Shown: positions 9,516 to 19,170, numbered from the stretch's first letter. The stretch: 64,000 bases of DNA from Caproiciproducens galactitolivorans (GCF_026672255.1 NZ_JAPOHA010000007.1:127291-191290), one strand, 5' to 3'. Program-made: numbers and translations. Notes: generated from the letters alone by a model not told the origin.

Positions 9516-10382
9516 ATGGCAGCTTCCAACCCTCAAAAACATGCAATTCTGCTGATGGCTACCTGTGCGGGCTTATGGAGTATCGCCGGGATCTTTATAA
9601 AACTGATACCGTGGAATCCGTTTGTAATTGCCGGATTCCGCAGTGGGATTGCGGCTGTCGTCGTCGTTTTGTTTTTACGGGCGACCGGAAGGCGGATTAA
9701 GGTTACCAAACCCTCCATTCTAAGCGGACTTTGCATTATGGGGACGTTTTTCGCGTTTGTAACGGCGAACAAGATGACAACGGCGGCGAACGCGATTGTT
9801 CTGCAGTTTACGTCTCCCGTATTCATTCTGATTTTGTCCGCGTTTTTCTTTCATCAGCATTTTTGTAAGGCGGATTTGCTTGCGGTGGCTTTCACATTAG
9901 CCGGTATTTCCCTGTTTTTCTTCGATAAGCTTGGCGCGGGGAAATTGCTTGGAAACTGCATTGCGATTTTAGCCGGTTTGTTTATGGCGGGAATGTATGT
10001 CCTTACCGGACGAATGGATGACGATGCGCGTATGAGCGGAATTCTTTTTGGACATTTGTTCACCGCTGTAATCGGAATACCCATCGCTTTTTTTGTACCC
10101 ACACCGGTTACATCGGCTTCCGTTTTGAGTATTTTAGCCCTTGGGGTGGTACAGTTGGGCATTCCTTATATTCTTTATGGTTTAGCCGTCCGGAACTGTC
10201 CGCCGCTTGCCTGTTCGCTTATCGGCGCAATCGAGCCGCTGCTGAATCCGGTTTGGGTATTCCTGTTTAACGGAGAAAAACCCGGACCATTTGCTGTTTT
10301 TGGGGGCATGATTGTAATCGCCGCCGTTACGGGGTGGTGTGTCTGGCGTGACCGCTACGTGTCCGTGAACCGGGCGGCATAG
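9516..10382 (+). CDS. EamA-family (drug/metabolite superfamily) transporter
   Basis: A 288-residue integral membrane protein with about ten hydrophobic helices and two tandem EamA repeats (roughly residues 10-135 and 145-280), as in RhaT/YdcZ-like exporters. Conserved EamA features include GLWSIAGIFIK in the first helix, ALQFTSP-like VLQFTSPVF and IGAIEPLLNPVW in the second repeat. The substrate cannot be read from the sequence; members export amino acids, nucleobases or other metabolites. I chose the ATG at 9516, preceded by AGAGGA, over one nine codons upstream that has no ribosome site. It is followed at 70 bases by an alanyl-tRNA editing gene, a neighbour that suggests but does not prove an amino-acid role. 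Confidence 0.88.
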   Translation: MAASNPQKHAILLMATCAGLWSIAGIFIKLIPWNPFVIAGFRSGIAAVVVVLFLRATGRRIKVTKPSILSGLCIMGTFFAFVTANKMTTAANAIVLQFTSPVFILILSAFFFHQHFCKADLLAVAFTLAGISLFFFDKLGAGKLLGNCIAILAGLFMAGMYVLTGRMDDDARMSGILFGHLFTAVIGIPIAFFVPTPVTSASVLSILALGVVQLGIPYILYGLAVRNCPPLACSLIGAIEPLLNPVWVFLFNGEKPGPFAVFGGMIVIAAVTGWCVWRDRYVSVNRAA

Positions 10383-10452
10383 GCAGGCAAGCGCATGATC
10401 GGTAAATGCAAATTCAGAATAGGATTCGTTTAAAAAGAAAGCGGGGAATAAA

Positions 10453-11613
10453 ATGGAACGGGAAACCGAGAAGCTCTTTTATCAGAATACGTATTTAAGG
10501 ACATTTACGGCAAAGGTCGTCGGCTGTGAAAAACAGGATAAGAATTATCATATCGTCTTGGACCGAACGGCCTTTTATCCGGAAGGCGGGGGACAGCCGG
10601 CGGACACGGGTGTAATCAATACCGTTAACGTACTCGATGTCCATGAAAAAGGTGGCGTCATTGTCCACAAGACGGACAAGCCTCTTGCAGTCGGTGCGGC
10701 GGTAACGTGCGGAATCAACTGGCCGCGCCGTTTTTCCCTGATGCAGCAGCACTCCGGCGAGCACATCGTATCCGGGATTGTCCACCGCTTTTATAAGCTT
10801 GACAATGTCGGTTTTCATATGGGCGCAAAAGCGATCACCATTGACTTTAACGGGGAACTCGGCGAGAGCGATCTTTCTCTGGTTGAACGGCTTGCAAACG
10901 GAGCGGTTTACCGCAATATTGAGATAAAAACAGAGTACCCGTCGGCGGAAGAACTGGAAATTCTGAATTACCGCAGTAAAAAAGAACTTTCCGGAAAGGT
11001 GCGCATTGTAACCATTCCCGGCTATGACGTCTGCGCATGCTGCGGCACGCACGTGGCAAGAACCGGGGAAATCGGCGTGATTAAGATTCTGTCCGCGCAG
11101 CGGTATAAAGGCGGCACGCGTGTCAGCATGTTATGCGGCGGCAGAGCGGTCGCCGACTACGCGGAAAAGGAAAAGAGCGTGGGGGCGGTTTCCGTGCTGC
11201 TGTCTGCCAAGCCGGAAGAAATAGGGCAGGCGGTGGAACGGGTTCTGGAAGAGAACGCCGCGCTGAAGCAGCAGCTCACGGAAATCCGAAATCAGATGTT
11301 TGAAAAACGTGCGGAAAGTGTGCAGGAAGGCACCAAAAATGTCTGTTTATTTGAAAAGGATTTAGCTCCGAACGATCTCCGCGCCTTCTGCCTGCTGCTT
11401 TGTGCGCGCTGCACCGGCATAGCCGCCGTATTCTCCGGGGACGATACACAGGGCTACAAATATGCTGTGGGCAGCGCTAACGAGGACGTCCGAGCCTGCG
11501 GCAAAGAATTCAATAAAGCTTTTAACGGGCGCGGAGGCGGTTCCAAAGAACTTGTTCAGGGTACGGTAAAGGGCAGTCAAAAGCAAATTTGTCAATTCTT
11601 TGAAAATATGTAA
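10453..11613 (+). CDS. AlaX-type alanyl-tRNA editing protein (long form, DHHA1 domain)
   Basis: Predicted to hydrolyse mischarged Ser- or Gly-tRNA(Ala) in trans. The 386 residues resemble the editing and C-terminal parts of AlaRS without the synthetase core. An N-terminal barrel contains FYPEGGGQPADTG. Zinc ligands follow in QQHSGEHI (His-x3-His) and CACCGTHV (Cys-x3-His). A coiled-coil stretch lies at about residues 265-295, and the C-terminus is a DHHA1 domain with GRGGGSKELVQG. The length fits AlaX-L. A GGGG ribosome site precedes the ATG. A threonine aldolase follows at 17 bases, so the two probably share an operon, which links this editing enzyme with amino-acid turnover. Confidence 0.9.
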   Translation: MERETEKLFYQNTYLRTFTAKVVGCEKQDKNYHIVLDRTAFYPEGGGQPADTGVINTVNVLDVHEKGGVIVHKTDKPLAVGAAVTCGINWPRRFSLMQQHSGEHIVSGIVHRFYKLDNVGFHMGAKAITIDFNGELGESDLSLVERLANGAVYRNIEIKTEYPSAEELEILNYRSKKELSGKVRIVTIPGYDVCACCGTHVARTGEIGVIKILSAQRYKGGTRVSMLCGGRAVADYAEKEKSVGAVSVLLSAKPEEIGQAVERVLEENAALKQQLTEIRNQMFEKRAESVQEGTKNVCLFEKDLAPNDLRAFCLLLCARCTGIAAVFSGDDTQGYKYAVGSANEDVRACGKEFNKAFNGRGGGSKELVQGTVKGSQKQICQFFENM

Positions 11614-11630
11614 AGCCGGAGGGGACTAGT

Positions 11631-12659
11631 ATGTACAGCTTCAAAAACGATTACAGCGAAGGAGCGCACCCGAAAATTCTGGAGGCTCTTTCCAAAGCCA
11701 GCAAGGAACAGAACACAGCATACGGCATGGACAGCCACAGCCTGCGCGCTGCAAATCTTATCCGGGAAAAAATCGGACGCAGTGACGCCGATGTTCATTT
11801 TCTGGAGGGCGGTACGCAAACAAATCTGACGGCAATTTCTGCTTTTTTACGTCCATATGAGGCAGCCGTATCTGCGGAAACGGGGCATATTAACGGTCAT
11901 GAAACCGGCGCGGTCGAAGCCACCGGTCACAAAATTGTTACAGTAAAAGCCGATGACGGCATTCTTACCCCTCAGCTTATACAAAAGGTTCTGGATCAAT
12001 TTCAAAATGAACATACCGTAAAACCGAAACTGGTGTACATTTCCGATTCCACGGAAATCGGTACAATCTATACGAAAGCCATCCTTTCTGATTTGTGCGA
12101 TTTTTGCAGGAAAAACGGTCTGTTCCTTTATTTGGACGGCGCGCGCCTTGGCTCGGCACTTACGGCGCAGGGGAATGATCTTACACTGCGCGATTTAGCT
12201 CAGTTCTGCGATGCTTTTTACATCGGAGGAACAAAAAACGGGGCGCTTTTTGGCGAAGCTCTGGTCACTTGCAACCCGGAACTGAAAGAAAACTTTCGTT
12301 ATATGCTCAAGCAAAGGGGTGCAATGCTCGCGAAGGGCATGGTTTTGGGTGTGCAATTTGAGACGCTGTTTGAGAAGAACCTGTATTTTGAATTGGCGGA
12401 ACATGCCAATCATATGGCGGAACGAATAAAAATTGCCGTTCGAAATTCCGGTTTTGCGTTTCTTTCGAATTCTCCTACCAACCAGATTTTCCCGATCTTA
12501 CCGAATGATTTCATAAAAAAGCTTAGTCAGGATTTTGATTTTGAAGTTTGGGAAAAGACAGACGCTTCCCATACTGCAATCCGTCTTGTTACATCCTGGG
12601 CTACACCGCAGGACGAAGTTGACCGCTTTATTCATTGTTTTTATGACTTTTTTGAATGA
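11631..12659 (+). CDS. Low-specificity L-threonine aldolase (beta-eliminating lyase family)
   Basis: A PLP enzyme that cleaves L-threonine or allo-threonine to glycine and acetaldehyde. The 342 residues fit the family. DYSEGAHPKILEAL opens the fold, the segment ETGHINGHETGAVEATGHK is typical of the threonine-aldolase substrate loop, and LDGARLGSA carries the PLP-binding Asp. The Schiff-base Lys is in IGGTKNGALFGE (about residue 204). GGAGGGG sits 9 bases before the ATG. It follows the AlaX gene at 17 bases. The precise substrate stereochemistry cannot be told, and related beta-eliminating lyases (phenylserine aldolase) share these motifs. Confidence 0.9.
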   Translation: MYSFKNDYSEGAHPKILEALSKASKEQNTAYGMDSHSLRAANLIREKIGRSDADVHFLEGGTQTNLTAISAFLRPYEAAVSAETGHINGHETGAVEATGHKIVTVKADDGILTPQLIQKVLDQFQNEHTVKPKLVYISDSTEIGTIYTKAILSDLCDFCRKNGLFLYLDGARLGSALTAQGNDLTLRDLAQFCDAFYIGGTKNGALFGEALVTCNPELKENFRYMLKQRGAMLAKGMVLGVQFETLFEKNLYFELAEHANHMAERIKIAVRNSGFAFLSNSPTNQIFPILPNDFIKKLSQDFDFEVWEKTDASHTAIRLVTSWATPQDEVDRFIHCFYDFFE

Positions 12660-12815
12660 TTCGGTTTTCAATCCGATAAAAATTTCAACAAATTTAAGCC
12701 TGAAATAATAATAAATTTTGTTGCTTAAAACAATTGGTCTATAATTTTATCGATTTTATTAGACATTATGTGAAAAGTGACTAGCAAATTTATCGTGGTT
12801 TTCGCTTTCTTGTTA

Positions 12816-12850
12816 TTGCAATATTGAGCATATTGTGATATATTTAACAT
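12816..12850 (+). promoter_or_regulatory. Promoter of the thl operon with overlapping Rex-like operator
   Basis: A -35 TTGCAA (12816-12821), a 17-base spacer and a -10 TATATT (12839-12844). Overlapping the -10 is TTGTGATATATTTAACAT (12833-12850). It differs from the Rex consensus TTGTTAA-n4-TTAACAA at three positions. Rex (NADH/NAD+ sensor) is known to control the matching butyryl-CoA operon in Clostridium, so repression at high NAD+ is a reasonable inference. The match is partial and no experiment supports it here. Confidence 0.45.
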
Positions 12851-12928
12851 ATCGCTTACGGTTAGCATGTAATGGTATTTTTATTTGGTATGTTATGTAG
12901 TGTAAAAGATGAATGGAGGAAAATTTTT

Positions 12929-14119
12929 ATGTCAAGAAAAGTCGTATTGGCAGGTGCCTGCCGAACAGCAATTGGTAAAATGGGTGGAGCGTTATCCAAT
13001 GTTCCTACACCTACTCTCGGTACAATTGTTATTAAAGAAGCACTCAAGCGCGCAAATATTAAGCCGGAACAAGTCGATGAAGTAATCATGGGCTGTGTTT
13101 ATCAGGCTGGACTTGGTCAAAACGTTGCCCGCCAGTCAGCGGTTTTTGCCGGGATTCCGGTAAGCGTTCCTGCTTTCACCTTGAATAATCTTTGCGGTTC
13201 TGCATTAAAGAGCGTGAACGTCGCGGCGGCTCTGATTGAATCCGGGGAAGCGGATATCGTTGTTGCCGGTGGTATGGAAAATATGTCCGGTGCTCCTTAT
13301 CTTCTTAAGAATGCCCGTTTCGGCTATCGCATGAATAACGGTGAGCTGCTTGATTCCATGATCCATGATGGTCTGGAAGATACGTTCAATCATTATCACA
13401 TGGGTATCACGGCAGAAAATGTTGCCGAGCAGTATGGCATTACCCGCCAGATGCAGGACGAATTTGCAGCACTCAGCCAGCAGAAATGTGAAAAGGCGCG
13501 TGCAGAAGGAAAATTTGACGAAGAAATCGTTCCTGTTCCGATCAAAGTGAAGAAAGAAACGGTTATGTTTGCAAAAGACGAAGCTCCCCGTGACGGTGTT
13601 ACCGCTGAGGGTATTTCCAAACTGAAACCCGCTTTCAAAGCGGACGGTACCGTAACCGCAGCGAATGCCTCCGGCATTAACGATGCTGCCGCTGCGATTA
13701 TTGTTATGAGCGAAGAAAAAGCAAAAGAGCTCGGTGTAAAGCCGATGGCTACCTGGATTGCCGGCGCTTCCGCAGGTGTCGATCCTTCCGTTATGGGTCT
13801 TGGCCCGATTTACAGCACCCGCAAGGTTATGGAAAAAACCGGCCTGACCGTTGAAGACATGGATCTTGTCGAAGCAAACGAAGCTTTCGCAGCGCAGTCT
13901 TTGGCCGTTGTTCGTGATCTTAAATTGGATATGAACAAAGTAAATGTCAACGGCGGCGCAATTGCATTGGGCCATCCGGTTGGATGCTCCGGATGCAGAA
14001 TCCTTGTTACTCTGCTTTATGAAATGCAGCGCAGAAATTCCAAGTACGGTCTCGCCACACTTTGCGTAGGCGGCGGCATGGGTGTTTCCGCTATTGTTAA
14101 AATGGGCGAAGATGCATAA
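12929..14119 (+). CDS. thl: Acetyl-CoA acetyltransferase (thiolase)
   Basis: Condenses two acetyl-CoA to acetoacetyl-CoA, or acetyl-CoA with longer acyl-CoA in chain elongation. The 396 residues match the biosynthetic thiolase family. The acyl-accepting Cys is in [10 protein letters not shown] (about residue 88), the catalytic His is in [14 protein letters not shown] (about 352) and the second Cys is in LCVGGGMG (about 382). I chose the ATG at 12929, with GGAGGAAAA upstream; the frame extends 19 codons further but those lack a ribosome site. It heads the thl-crt-hbd-bcd-etfBA operon. Butyrate-forming thiolases and longer-chain ones cannot be separated by eye. Confidence 0.96.
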   Translation: MSRKVVLAGACRTAIGKMGGALSNVPTPTLGTIVIKEALKRANIKPEQVDEVIMGCVYQAGLGQNVARQSAVFAGIPVSVPAFTLNNLCGSALKSVNVAAALIESGEADIVVAGGMENMSGAPYLLKNARFGYRMNNGELLDSMIHDGLEDTFNHYHMGITAENVAEQYGITRQMQDEFAALSQQKCEKARAEGKFDEEIVPVPIKVKKETVMFAKDEAPRDGVTAEGISKLKPAFKADGTVTAANASGINDAAAAIIVMSEEKAKELGVKPMATWIAGASAGVDPSVMGLGPIYSTRKVMEKTGLTVEDMDLVEANEAFAAQSLAVVRDLKLDMNKVNVNGGAIALGHPVGCSGCRILVTLLYEMQRRNSKYGLATLCVGGGMGVSAIVKMGEDA

Positions 14120-14150
14120 TTGACGCGGAAGAAAGAAGGGTAATTGGATT

Positions 14151-14927
14151 ATGAGTTACGTTAAATACGAGCAAAATGGATTTATCGGGACCATTACCAT
14201 TGACCGGGAAAAAGCACTTAACGCGTTAAACAGTGAAGTGCTGAACGATTTGGAAGCTGTCATCGACAGCATTTCCATCGAAACCACAAGATGCGTTATC
14301 ATCACCGGCGCGGGGCAAAAGTCCTTCGTCGCCGGTGCGGATATTGGCGAAATGTGCAATAAAACAAGAGCGGAAGCACAGGCTTTCAGCGCAAGAGGGA
14401 ACGCGGTTTTCAGAAAAATTGAAAAACTGCCCGTACCGGTCATTGCGGCTGTAAACGGTTTTGCTCTCGGCGGCGGATGCGAGCTTTCTCTTAGCTGCGA
14501 TATTCGTATCGCGTCGGAAAACGCTTTGTTCGGCCAGCCGGAAGCCGGTCTGGCGATTGTCGCCGGTTTCGGCGGCACCCAGAGACTTGCACGTACAATC
14601 GGCGTCGGCAAGGCAAAGGAAATGCTCTACACTTGCAGCAAAGTAAAAGCGGACGAGGCTTTAAGAATCGGCCTTGTCAATGCGGTTTATCCTTCCGACC
14701 AGCTTATGGCGGAATGCGAGAAGCTGGCAGGCAAAATCGCCGCGAATGCGCCGATCGCTGTTCGCGCAACAAAGAAAGCGATCAACCTTGGCCTGCAGAC
14801 GGATATCGAGACCGGTGTTCAGATTGAAGCCGAGATGCATGCCTCCTGTTTTGGAACAGAAGATCAGAAAAATGCTATGACGGCTTTTTTGGAAAAACGG
14901 AAACCAGAACCGTTTATTAACAGATAA
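14151..14927 (+). CDS. crt: 3-hydroxybutyryl-CoA dehydratase (crotonase)
   Basis: Dehydrates 3-hydroxybutyryl-CoA to crotonyl-CoA. The 258 residues are a typical crotonase fold. The oxyanion-hole segments FVAGADIGEM (about residue 63) and ALGGGCELSLSCD (about 105) carry the expected Gly residues. Glutamates sit at the two crotonase positions, in GGGCELS and QPEAGLAI. The C-terminus FLEKRKPEPF is characteristic. It lies 31 bases after thl with GAAGGGTAATTGG as ribosome site. Operon position between thl and hbd supports the butyrate-pathway role over a fatty-acid-degradation one. Confidence 0.95.
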   Translation: MSYVKYEQNGFIGTITIDREKALNALNSEVLNDLEAVIDSISIETTRCVIITGAGQKSFVAGADIGEMCNKTRAEAQAFSARGNAVFRKIEKLPVPVIAAVNGFALGGGCELSLSCDIRIASENALFGQPEAGLAIVAGFGGTQRLARTIGVGKAKEMLYTCSKVKADEALRIGLVNAVYPSDQLMAECEKLAGKIAANAPIAVRATKKAINLGLQTDIETGVQIEAEMHASCFGTEDQKNAMTAFLEKRKPEPFINR

Positions 14928-14969
14928 AAAACAAATACTATAACAAATATTTAATCGGGAGGAATAAAA

Positions 14970-15809
14970 ATGATAGTTGGTGTTATTGGCGCGGGTACCA
15001 TGGGTTCCGGTATTGCTCAGGCATTTGCACAGACCGACGGATTTACGGTTAAGCTTTGCGATATTAACGAAGAATTTGCCGCCGGCGGAAAAAAGAAAAT
15101 TGCCAAGAACTTTGAAAGACTTGTTTCAAAGGGCAAAATGGAGCAGGCAAAAGCGGACGAAATTCTTGCGAAAATTACAACCGGCACACGGGAAATCGTT
15201 TCCGATTGTGACCTGATCGTGGAAGCCGCTCTTGAAAGAATGGATCTGAAGAAGGAACTGTTTAAGGCATTGCAGGGTATCTGCAAGCCGGATGCAATTT
15301 TTGCCACGAATACTTCTTCTCTTTCCATCACGGAAATTTCAAGCGGCCTTGACAGAGCGGTTGTCGGGATGCATTTCTTCAATCCTGCCCCGGTAATGAA
15401 GCTGGTTGAAGTAATTGCCGGTATTACCACTCCGGACGAGACGGTAGAGAAAATCAAGAAGATTTCCGTTGAAATCGGCAAAACACCGGTTCAGGTTAAG
15501 GAAGCTGCGGGCTTTGTTGTAAACAGAATCCTTGTTCCGATGATTAACGAAGCCGTAGGAATCTACGCTGACGGAACTGCTTCCGCTGAAGATATCGACA
15601 CGGCGATGAAGCTCGGCGCAAACCATCCGATGGGCCCCCTTGCTTTGGGCGATTTGATCGGTTTGGATGTTGTCCTTGCGGTAATGGAAGTACTCCAGTC
15701 TGAAACAGGCGACAGCAAATATCGTCCTCATCCCTTACTTAAGAAAATGGTTCGCGGCGGATTGCTGGGAAGAAAAACCGGTAAGGGTTTCTACGATTAT
15801 TCAAAATAA
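14970..15809 (+). CDS. hbd: 3-hydroxybutyryl-CoA dehydrogenase
   Basis: Reduces acetoacetyl-CoA to (S)-3-hydroxybutyryl-CoA. The 279 residues form the N-terminal Rossmann domain with [16 protein letters not shown] at the start, then the catalytic segment [18 protein letters not shown], whose His is catalytic. The helical C-terminal domain ends in [16 protein letters not shown]. Cofactor choice (NADH or NADPH) cannot be settled by eye, although the acidic CDINEE after the second strand favours NADH. It lies 42 bases after crt with a GGGAGGA ribosome site, and bcd follows 36 bases later. In C. acetobutylicum hbd is last in the operon; here it is third. Confidence 0.96.
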   Translation: MIVGVIGAGTMGSGIAQAFAQTDGFTVKLCDINEEFAAGGKKKIAKNFERLVSKGKMEQAKADEILAKITTGTREIVSDCDLIVEAALERMDLKKELFKALQGICKPDAIFATNTSSLSITEISSGLDRAVVGMHFFNPAPVMKLVEVIAGITTPDETVEKIKKISVEIGKTPVQVKEAAGFVVNRILVPMINEAVGIYADGTASAEDIDTAMKLGANHPMGPLALGDLIGLDVVLAVMEVLQSETGDSKYRPHPLLKKMVRGGLLGRKTGKGFYDYSK

Positions 15810-15845
15810 GCAGTTGTTGCAAAAATAGATTTTGGAGGAACGAGT

Positions 15846-16985
15846 ATGGACTTCGTACTTAGCAAAGAACACGAAATGGCCCGCACTCTCTACAGGGAGT
15901 TTGCGGAAAACGAGATAAAGCCGTTAGCCCAGGAACTGGACGAACAAGAGCGTTTCCCAACTGAAACCGTTGAAAAACTTCGTAAATACGGTTTCCTGGG
16001 AATTCCTTTCCCGAAGGAATACGGCGGACAAGGCTGCGACACGCTTTCTTATGCAATGTGCATTGAAGAAGTGGCGAAGGTGTGCGGAACAACCAGTGTT
16101 GTTATTTCCGGGCATACTTCTTTGGGCGCTGCTCCGATTTTAAAATATGGTACTCCTGAACAAATTCAGAAATATTTTGTTCCGCTTGCAAAAGGTGAAA
16201 AATTGGGCGCCTTTGCATTAACGGAGCCGAATGCCGGTACGGATGCTTCCATGCAGCAGACAAAAGCCGTACTGGAAGGGGATCATTATGTCCTGAACGG
16301 CAGCAAAATCTTTATTACCAACGCCGGCTATGCTGATACATATGTTATCATTGCAATGACCGACAAGAGCAAGGGAACAAAGGGCATTTCCGCTTTTATT
16401 GTTGAGAAGGATTTCCCCGGCTTCAGCGTTGGTAAAAAAGAGAAGAAGATGGGTATCCGCGGTTCTTCCACCTGCGAACTGATCTTTGAAAACTGCATTG
16501 TTCCGAAAGAAAACCTTTTGGGTAAAGAAGGCAAAGGCTTCAACCTTGCCATGAATACTTTGGACGGCGGCCGTATCGGTATTGCTGCACAGGCCTTGGG
16601 CTTGGCTGAGGGTGCTTTTGAAGAAACCGTCAAGTATGTAAAGGAAAGAAAGCAATTCGGCAAACCGATTGCGAAATTCCAGAATACACAGTTCCAGCTT
16701 GCCGACATGGCGACGAAAATCAAAGCTGCCCAGCTTCTGGTTTACCGTGCTGCAATGGCGAAAGACACGCAGAAGGTTTACTCAGAGGAAGCTGCAATGG
16801 CAAAATTGTTCGCGGCCGAAGTGGCAATGGAAGTTACAACAAAGGCAGTTCAGCTTCACGGCGGTTATGGCTACACCAGAGAATATCCGGTTGAGCGCAT
16901 GATGCGTGACGCAAAGATTACGGAGATCTACGAAGGCACCAGTGAGGTTCAGCGCATGGTTATTTCCTCACATGAACTCAGATAA
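15846..16985 (+). CDS. bcd: Butyryl-CoA dehydrogenase (short-chain acyl-CoA dehydrogenase)
   Basis: FAD enzyme that reduces crotonyl-CoA to butyryl-CoA. With EtfAB it is known in clostridia to bifurcate electrons from NADH to crotonyl-CoA and ferredoxin. The 379 residues match the family. FALTEPNAGTDAS is the ACAD signature 1 and QLHGGYGYTREYPVERMMRD is signature 2. The catalytic base Glu is in EIYEGTSEVQRMVIS (about residue 363). GGAGGA precedes the ATG. It is directly upstream of etfB (30 bases), supporting a Bcd-EtfAB complex. Longer acyl chains (hexenoyl-CoA) may also be substrates if the organism makes caproate; that is inference. Confidence 0.95.
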   Translation: MDFVLSKEHEMARTLYREFAENEIKPLAQELDEQERFPTETVEKLRKYGFLGIPFPKEYGGQGCDTLSYAMCIEEVAKVCGTTSVVISGHTSLGAAPILKYGTPEQIQKYFVPLAKGEKLGAFALTEPNAGTDASMQQTKAVLEGDHYVLNGSKIFITNAGYADTYVIIAMTDKSKGTKGISAFIVEKDFPGFSVGKKEKKMGIRGSSTCELIFENCIVPKENLLGKEGKGFNLAMNTLDGGRIGIAAQALGLAEGAFEETVKYVKERKQFGKPIAKFQNTQFQLADMATKIKAAQLLVYRAAMAKDTQKVYSEEAAMAKLFAAEVAMEVTTKAVQLHGGYGYTREYPVERMMRDAKITEIYEGTSEVQRMVISSHELR

Positions 16986-17015
16986 TCCAATAAAGCCCAA
17001 AAGGAGTGACAATTT

Positions 17016-17798
17016 TTGAATATTGTAGTTTGCATTAAACAAGTTCCTAATACAAATGAAGTTAAACTTGATCCGGTAACCGGAACCCTGATCAGAGAAG
17101 GCGTTCCAAGCATTATCAATCCGGATGATAAAGCAGGCCTTGAAGCCGCACTTCGTCTGAAAGATCAAATCGGCGCTCATGTTACGGTCCTTTCCATGGG
17201 CCCGCTGCAGGCAGACGCCGCACTGCGCGAAGCACTTGCCATGGGCGCGGATGAAGCCATTCTGGTAACCGACCGGGCATTCGGCGGCGCCGATACTTTG
17301 GCGACGTCCACAACGATCGCTGCTGCCATTAAGACGCTTCCTTATGACCTGATTATTACAGGCCGCCAGGCTATCGACGGCGATACGGCGCAGGTTGGTC
17401 CCCAGATTGCGGAGCATCTCGGCATTCCGAATGTCAGCTATGCGGAAGAAATCAAGGTTGACGGCGATTATGTTACCGTAAAACGTCAGTATGAAGACAG
17501 ATATCATATACTGAAGGTTAAGATGCCCTGCCTGATTACTGCGTTAAGCGAATTGAATCAGCCGCGCTATATGACTCCGGGCGGAATTTTTGACGCATAC
17601 AGAAACACGGAAGTGAAGATCATTACCCGCCAGGATATTGATGTTGATGATTCTGTGCTTGGCTTAAAAGGCTCACCTACCAGAGTTGCACAGACATTTA
17701 CAAAGAGTTTGAAGGCAGCCGGTCAGCTTGTCAACCTTGACCCGCAGGAATCCGCTGATTTCATGCTTGAAAAGCTCAGAGAAAAATTCATTATATAG
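17016..17798 (+). CDS. etfB: Electron transfer flavoprotein beta subunit
   Basis: Partner of EtfA and Bcd. In bifurcating ETFs this subunit binds the FAD that splits electrons from NADH. The 260 residues begin NIVVCIKQVPNTNEVK, the standard EtfB opening, and contain LIITGRQAIDGDTAQVGPQIAEHL, the ADP/FAD-binding loop region. The start is a TTG at 17016 with AAGGAG 10 bases upstream; no ATG lies nearby in frame. It sits between bcd and etfA. The GRQAIDGDTAQVGP loop is common to ETFs that pair with clostridial Bcd. Whether this pair really bifurcates cannot be proven from sequence alone. Confidence 0.95.
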   Translation: MNIVVCIKQVPNTNEVKLDPVTGTLIREGVPSIINPDDKAGLEAALRLKDQIGAHVTVLSMGPLQADAALREALAMGADEAILVTDRAFGGADTLATSTTIAAAIKTLPYDLIITGRQAIDGDTAQVGPQIAEHLGIPNVSYAEEIKVDGDYVTVKRQYEDRYHILKVKMPCLITALSELNQPRYMTPGGIFDAYRNTEVKIITRQDIDVDDSVLGLKGSPTRVAQTFTKSLKAAGQLVNLDPQESADFMLEKLREKFII

Positions 17799-17816
17799 TT
17801 GAAAGTGGTGAGCAAA

Positions 17817-18836
17817 ATGGATATTCAAGAATATAAGGGCATATTTATTTTCGTACAGCAGGTAGACAACAAAATAGCCGGTGTTTCCTTTGAACTTCTT
17901 GGTAAAGCCAAAGAGCTTGCGAAAGATATGGAAACGGAAGTTACCGCTGTTTTGCTTGGCTATAATGTTTCCGGCCTTTGCAATGATTTAGCGCGCCATG
18001 GCGCCGACAAGATCATTATGGTCGATAATAAGGCTCTTGAAGTTTATGCAACGGAACCTTATGCACACAGCATGTACAATGTGATTGAAAAATATAAACC
18101 GGCAGTCGTTCTTTACGGCGCAACTGCAATCGGCCGTGACCTTGCTCCGCGTGTATCCGCCAGAGTGAAGACCGGCTTAACCGCAGACTGCACGAAGCTG
18201 GAAATTGCGGATGACGGCACAAAGAACCTCCGGATGACCCGTCCTGCTTTCGGCGGCAACATCATGGCTACCATTCTCTGCCCGGAGCATCGTCCGCAGA
18301 TGGCAACCGTTCGTCCGGGTGTTATGCAGAAGATTAAGCCGATTGAAGGCGCAACTGCTCCTGTTGAAAAATTTGATCTTGAAATCGGTGCAGACCACCA
18401 GAATGTACAGATTCTTGATGTTATTAAGAAAGTATCCAATAAGATGGATATTCAGGATGCAAAAATTCTGGTTTCCGGCGGACGCGGCATGGGCTGCCCC
18501 GAGAACTTTGCTCTTCTTAAGGATCTGGCCGACGCTCTCGGCGGTACGGTAAGTTCTTCCAGAGCTTGTGTTGATGCCGGCTGGGTTGAAAAAGACATTC
18601 AGGTTGGTCAGACAGGAAAGACGGTACGTCCGAACCTCTACATAGCCTGCGGCATATCCGGTGCCATTCAGCACCTTGCAGGTATGGAAGAGTCCGATGT
18701 TATCATTGCGATCAACAAGGATGAGACAGCTCCGATCTTTGAAGTCGCAGACTACGGTATTGTCGGTGACGTTACAAAGATTCTTCCTCTGTTCACAGAA
18801 GAAGTGAAAAAGGCAATGGCTGCCCGCAACGCTTAA
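17817..18836 (+). CDS. etfA: Electron transfer flavoprotein alpha subunit
   Basis: Carries the FAD that shuttles electrons between EtfB and Bcd. The 339 residues end in the C-terminal FAD domain, with signatures VSGGRGMGCPENF (about residue 221), GQTGKTVRPNLYIACGISG and AINKDETAPIFEVADYGIVGD. The N-terminal part has the beta-alpha fold shared with EtfB; no extra ferredoxin domain is present. I chose the ATG at 17817, with GTGGTGAG upstream; a TTG six codons earlier directly follows the etfB stop. It is the last gene of the operon and is followed 16 bases later by a strong terminator. Confidence 0.96.
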   Translation: MDIQEYKGIFIFVQQVDNKIAGVSFELLGKAKELAKDMETEVTAVLLGYNVSGLCNDLARHGADKIIMVDNKALEVYATEPYAHSMYNVIEKYKPAVVLYGATAIGRDLAPRVSARVKTGLTADCTKLEIADDGTKNLRMTRPAFGGNIMATILCPEHRPQMATVRPGVMQKIKPIEGATAPVEKFDLEIGADHQNVQILDVIKKVSNKMDIQDAKILVSGGRGMGCPENFALLKDLADALGGTVSSSRACVDAGWVEKDIQVGQTGKTVRPNLYIACGISGAIQHLAGMEESDVIIAINKDETAPIFEVADYGIVGDVTKILPLFTEEVKKAMAARNA

Positions 18837-18851
18837 TCGTAAATTAAAAAT

Positions 18852-18886
18852 GGCTCCGCATGCTTTAGGGTATGCGGAGCTTTTCT
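18852..18886 (+). terminator. Terminator of the thl-etfA operon
   Basis: A perfect 9-bp stem GCTCCGCAT/ATGCGGAGC with a 10-base loop is followed by TTTTC, 16 bases after the etfA stop codon. Confidence 0.88.
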
Positions 18887-18941
18887 ATAAGCAAATATTC
18901 TATGCTGATTTTAGCTTTCAAATAAATGACGGCTCTTCGAC

Positions 18942-19165
18942 AATAGTTAGGGTAAACCAAAAATGGAAGAAGTAGCTTTAAGCTGCACCTTTTTGAGAAA
19001 GATTAAATATACGCAGAATACGATGGCTCTGTTCGCTGTTCCCTAACATTTATTATAGAGCCTAAATGACTAAGCGGGGAAGAGGAGCCTTGCTTTCATG
19101 AACCCGCAAAGCTGTGGTTCTTCCTGTAAGGGTTAAACGGGTCAACCGTATGAAAGAACAAGCAA
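18942..19165. other. Structured gene-free gap between etfA and the CoA-transferase gene; identity unknown
   Basis: No convincing ORF lies in this part of a 385-base gap. Two structural modules can be seen. The first is closed by GTTAGGG (18946-18952) and CCCTAAC (19041-19047), about 100 bases apart, with an inner hairpin GTAGCTT/AAGCTGC (18972-18986). The second is closed by CTTG-CTTTCAT (19089-19099) and ATGAAAG-aa-CAAG (19150-19162), with an inner ACGG/CCGT hairpin. It could be a small non-coding RNA, a decayed mobile element or a repeat. It matches no RNA class I can name with confidence. Strand is undetermined. Confidence 0.4.
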
Positions 19166-19170
19166 ACTAT

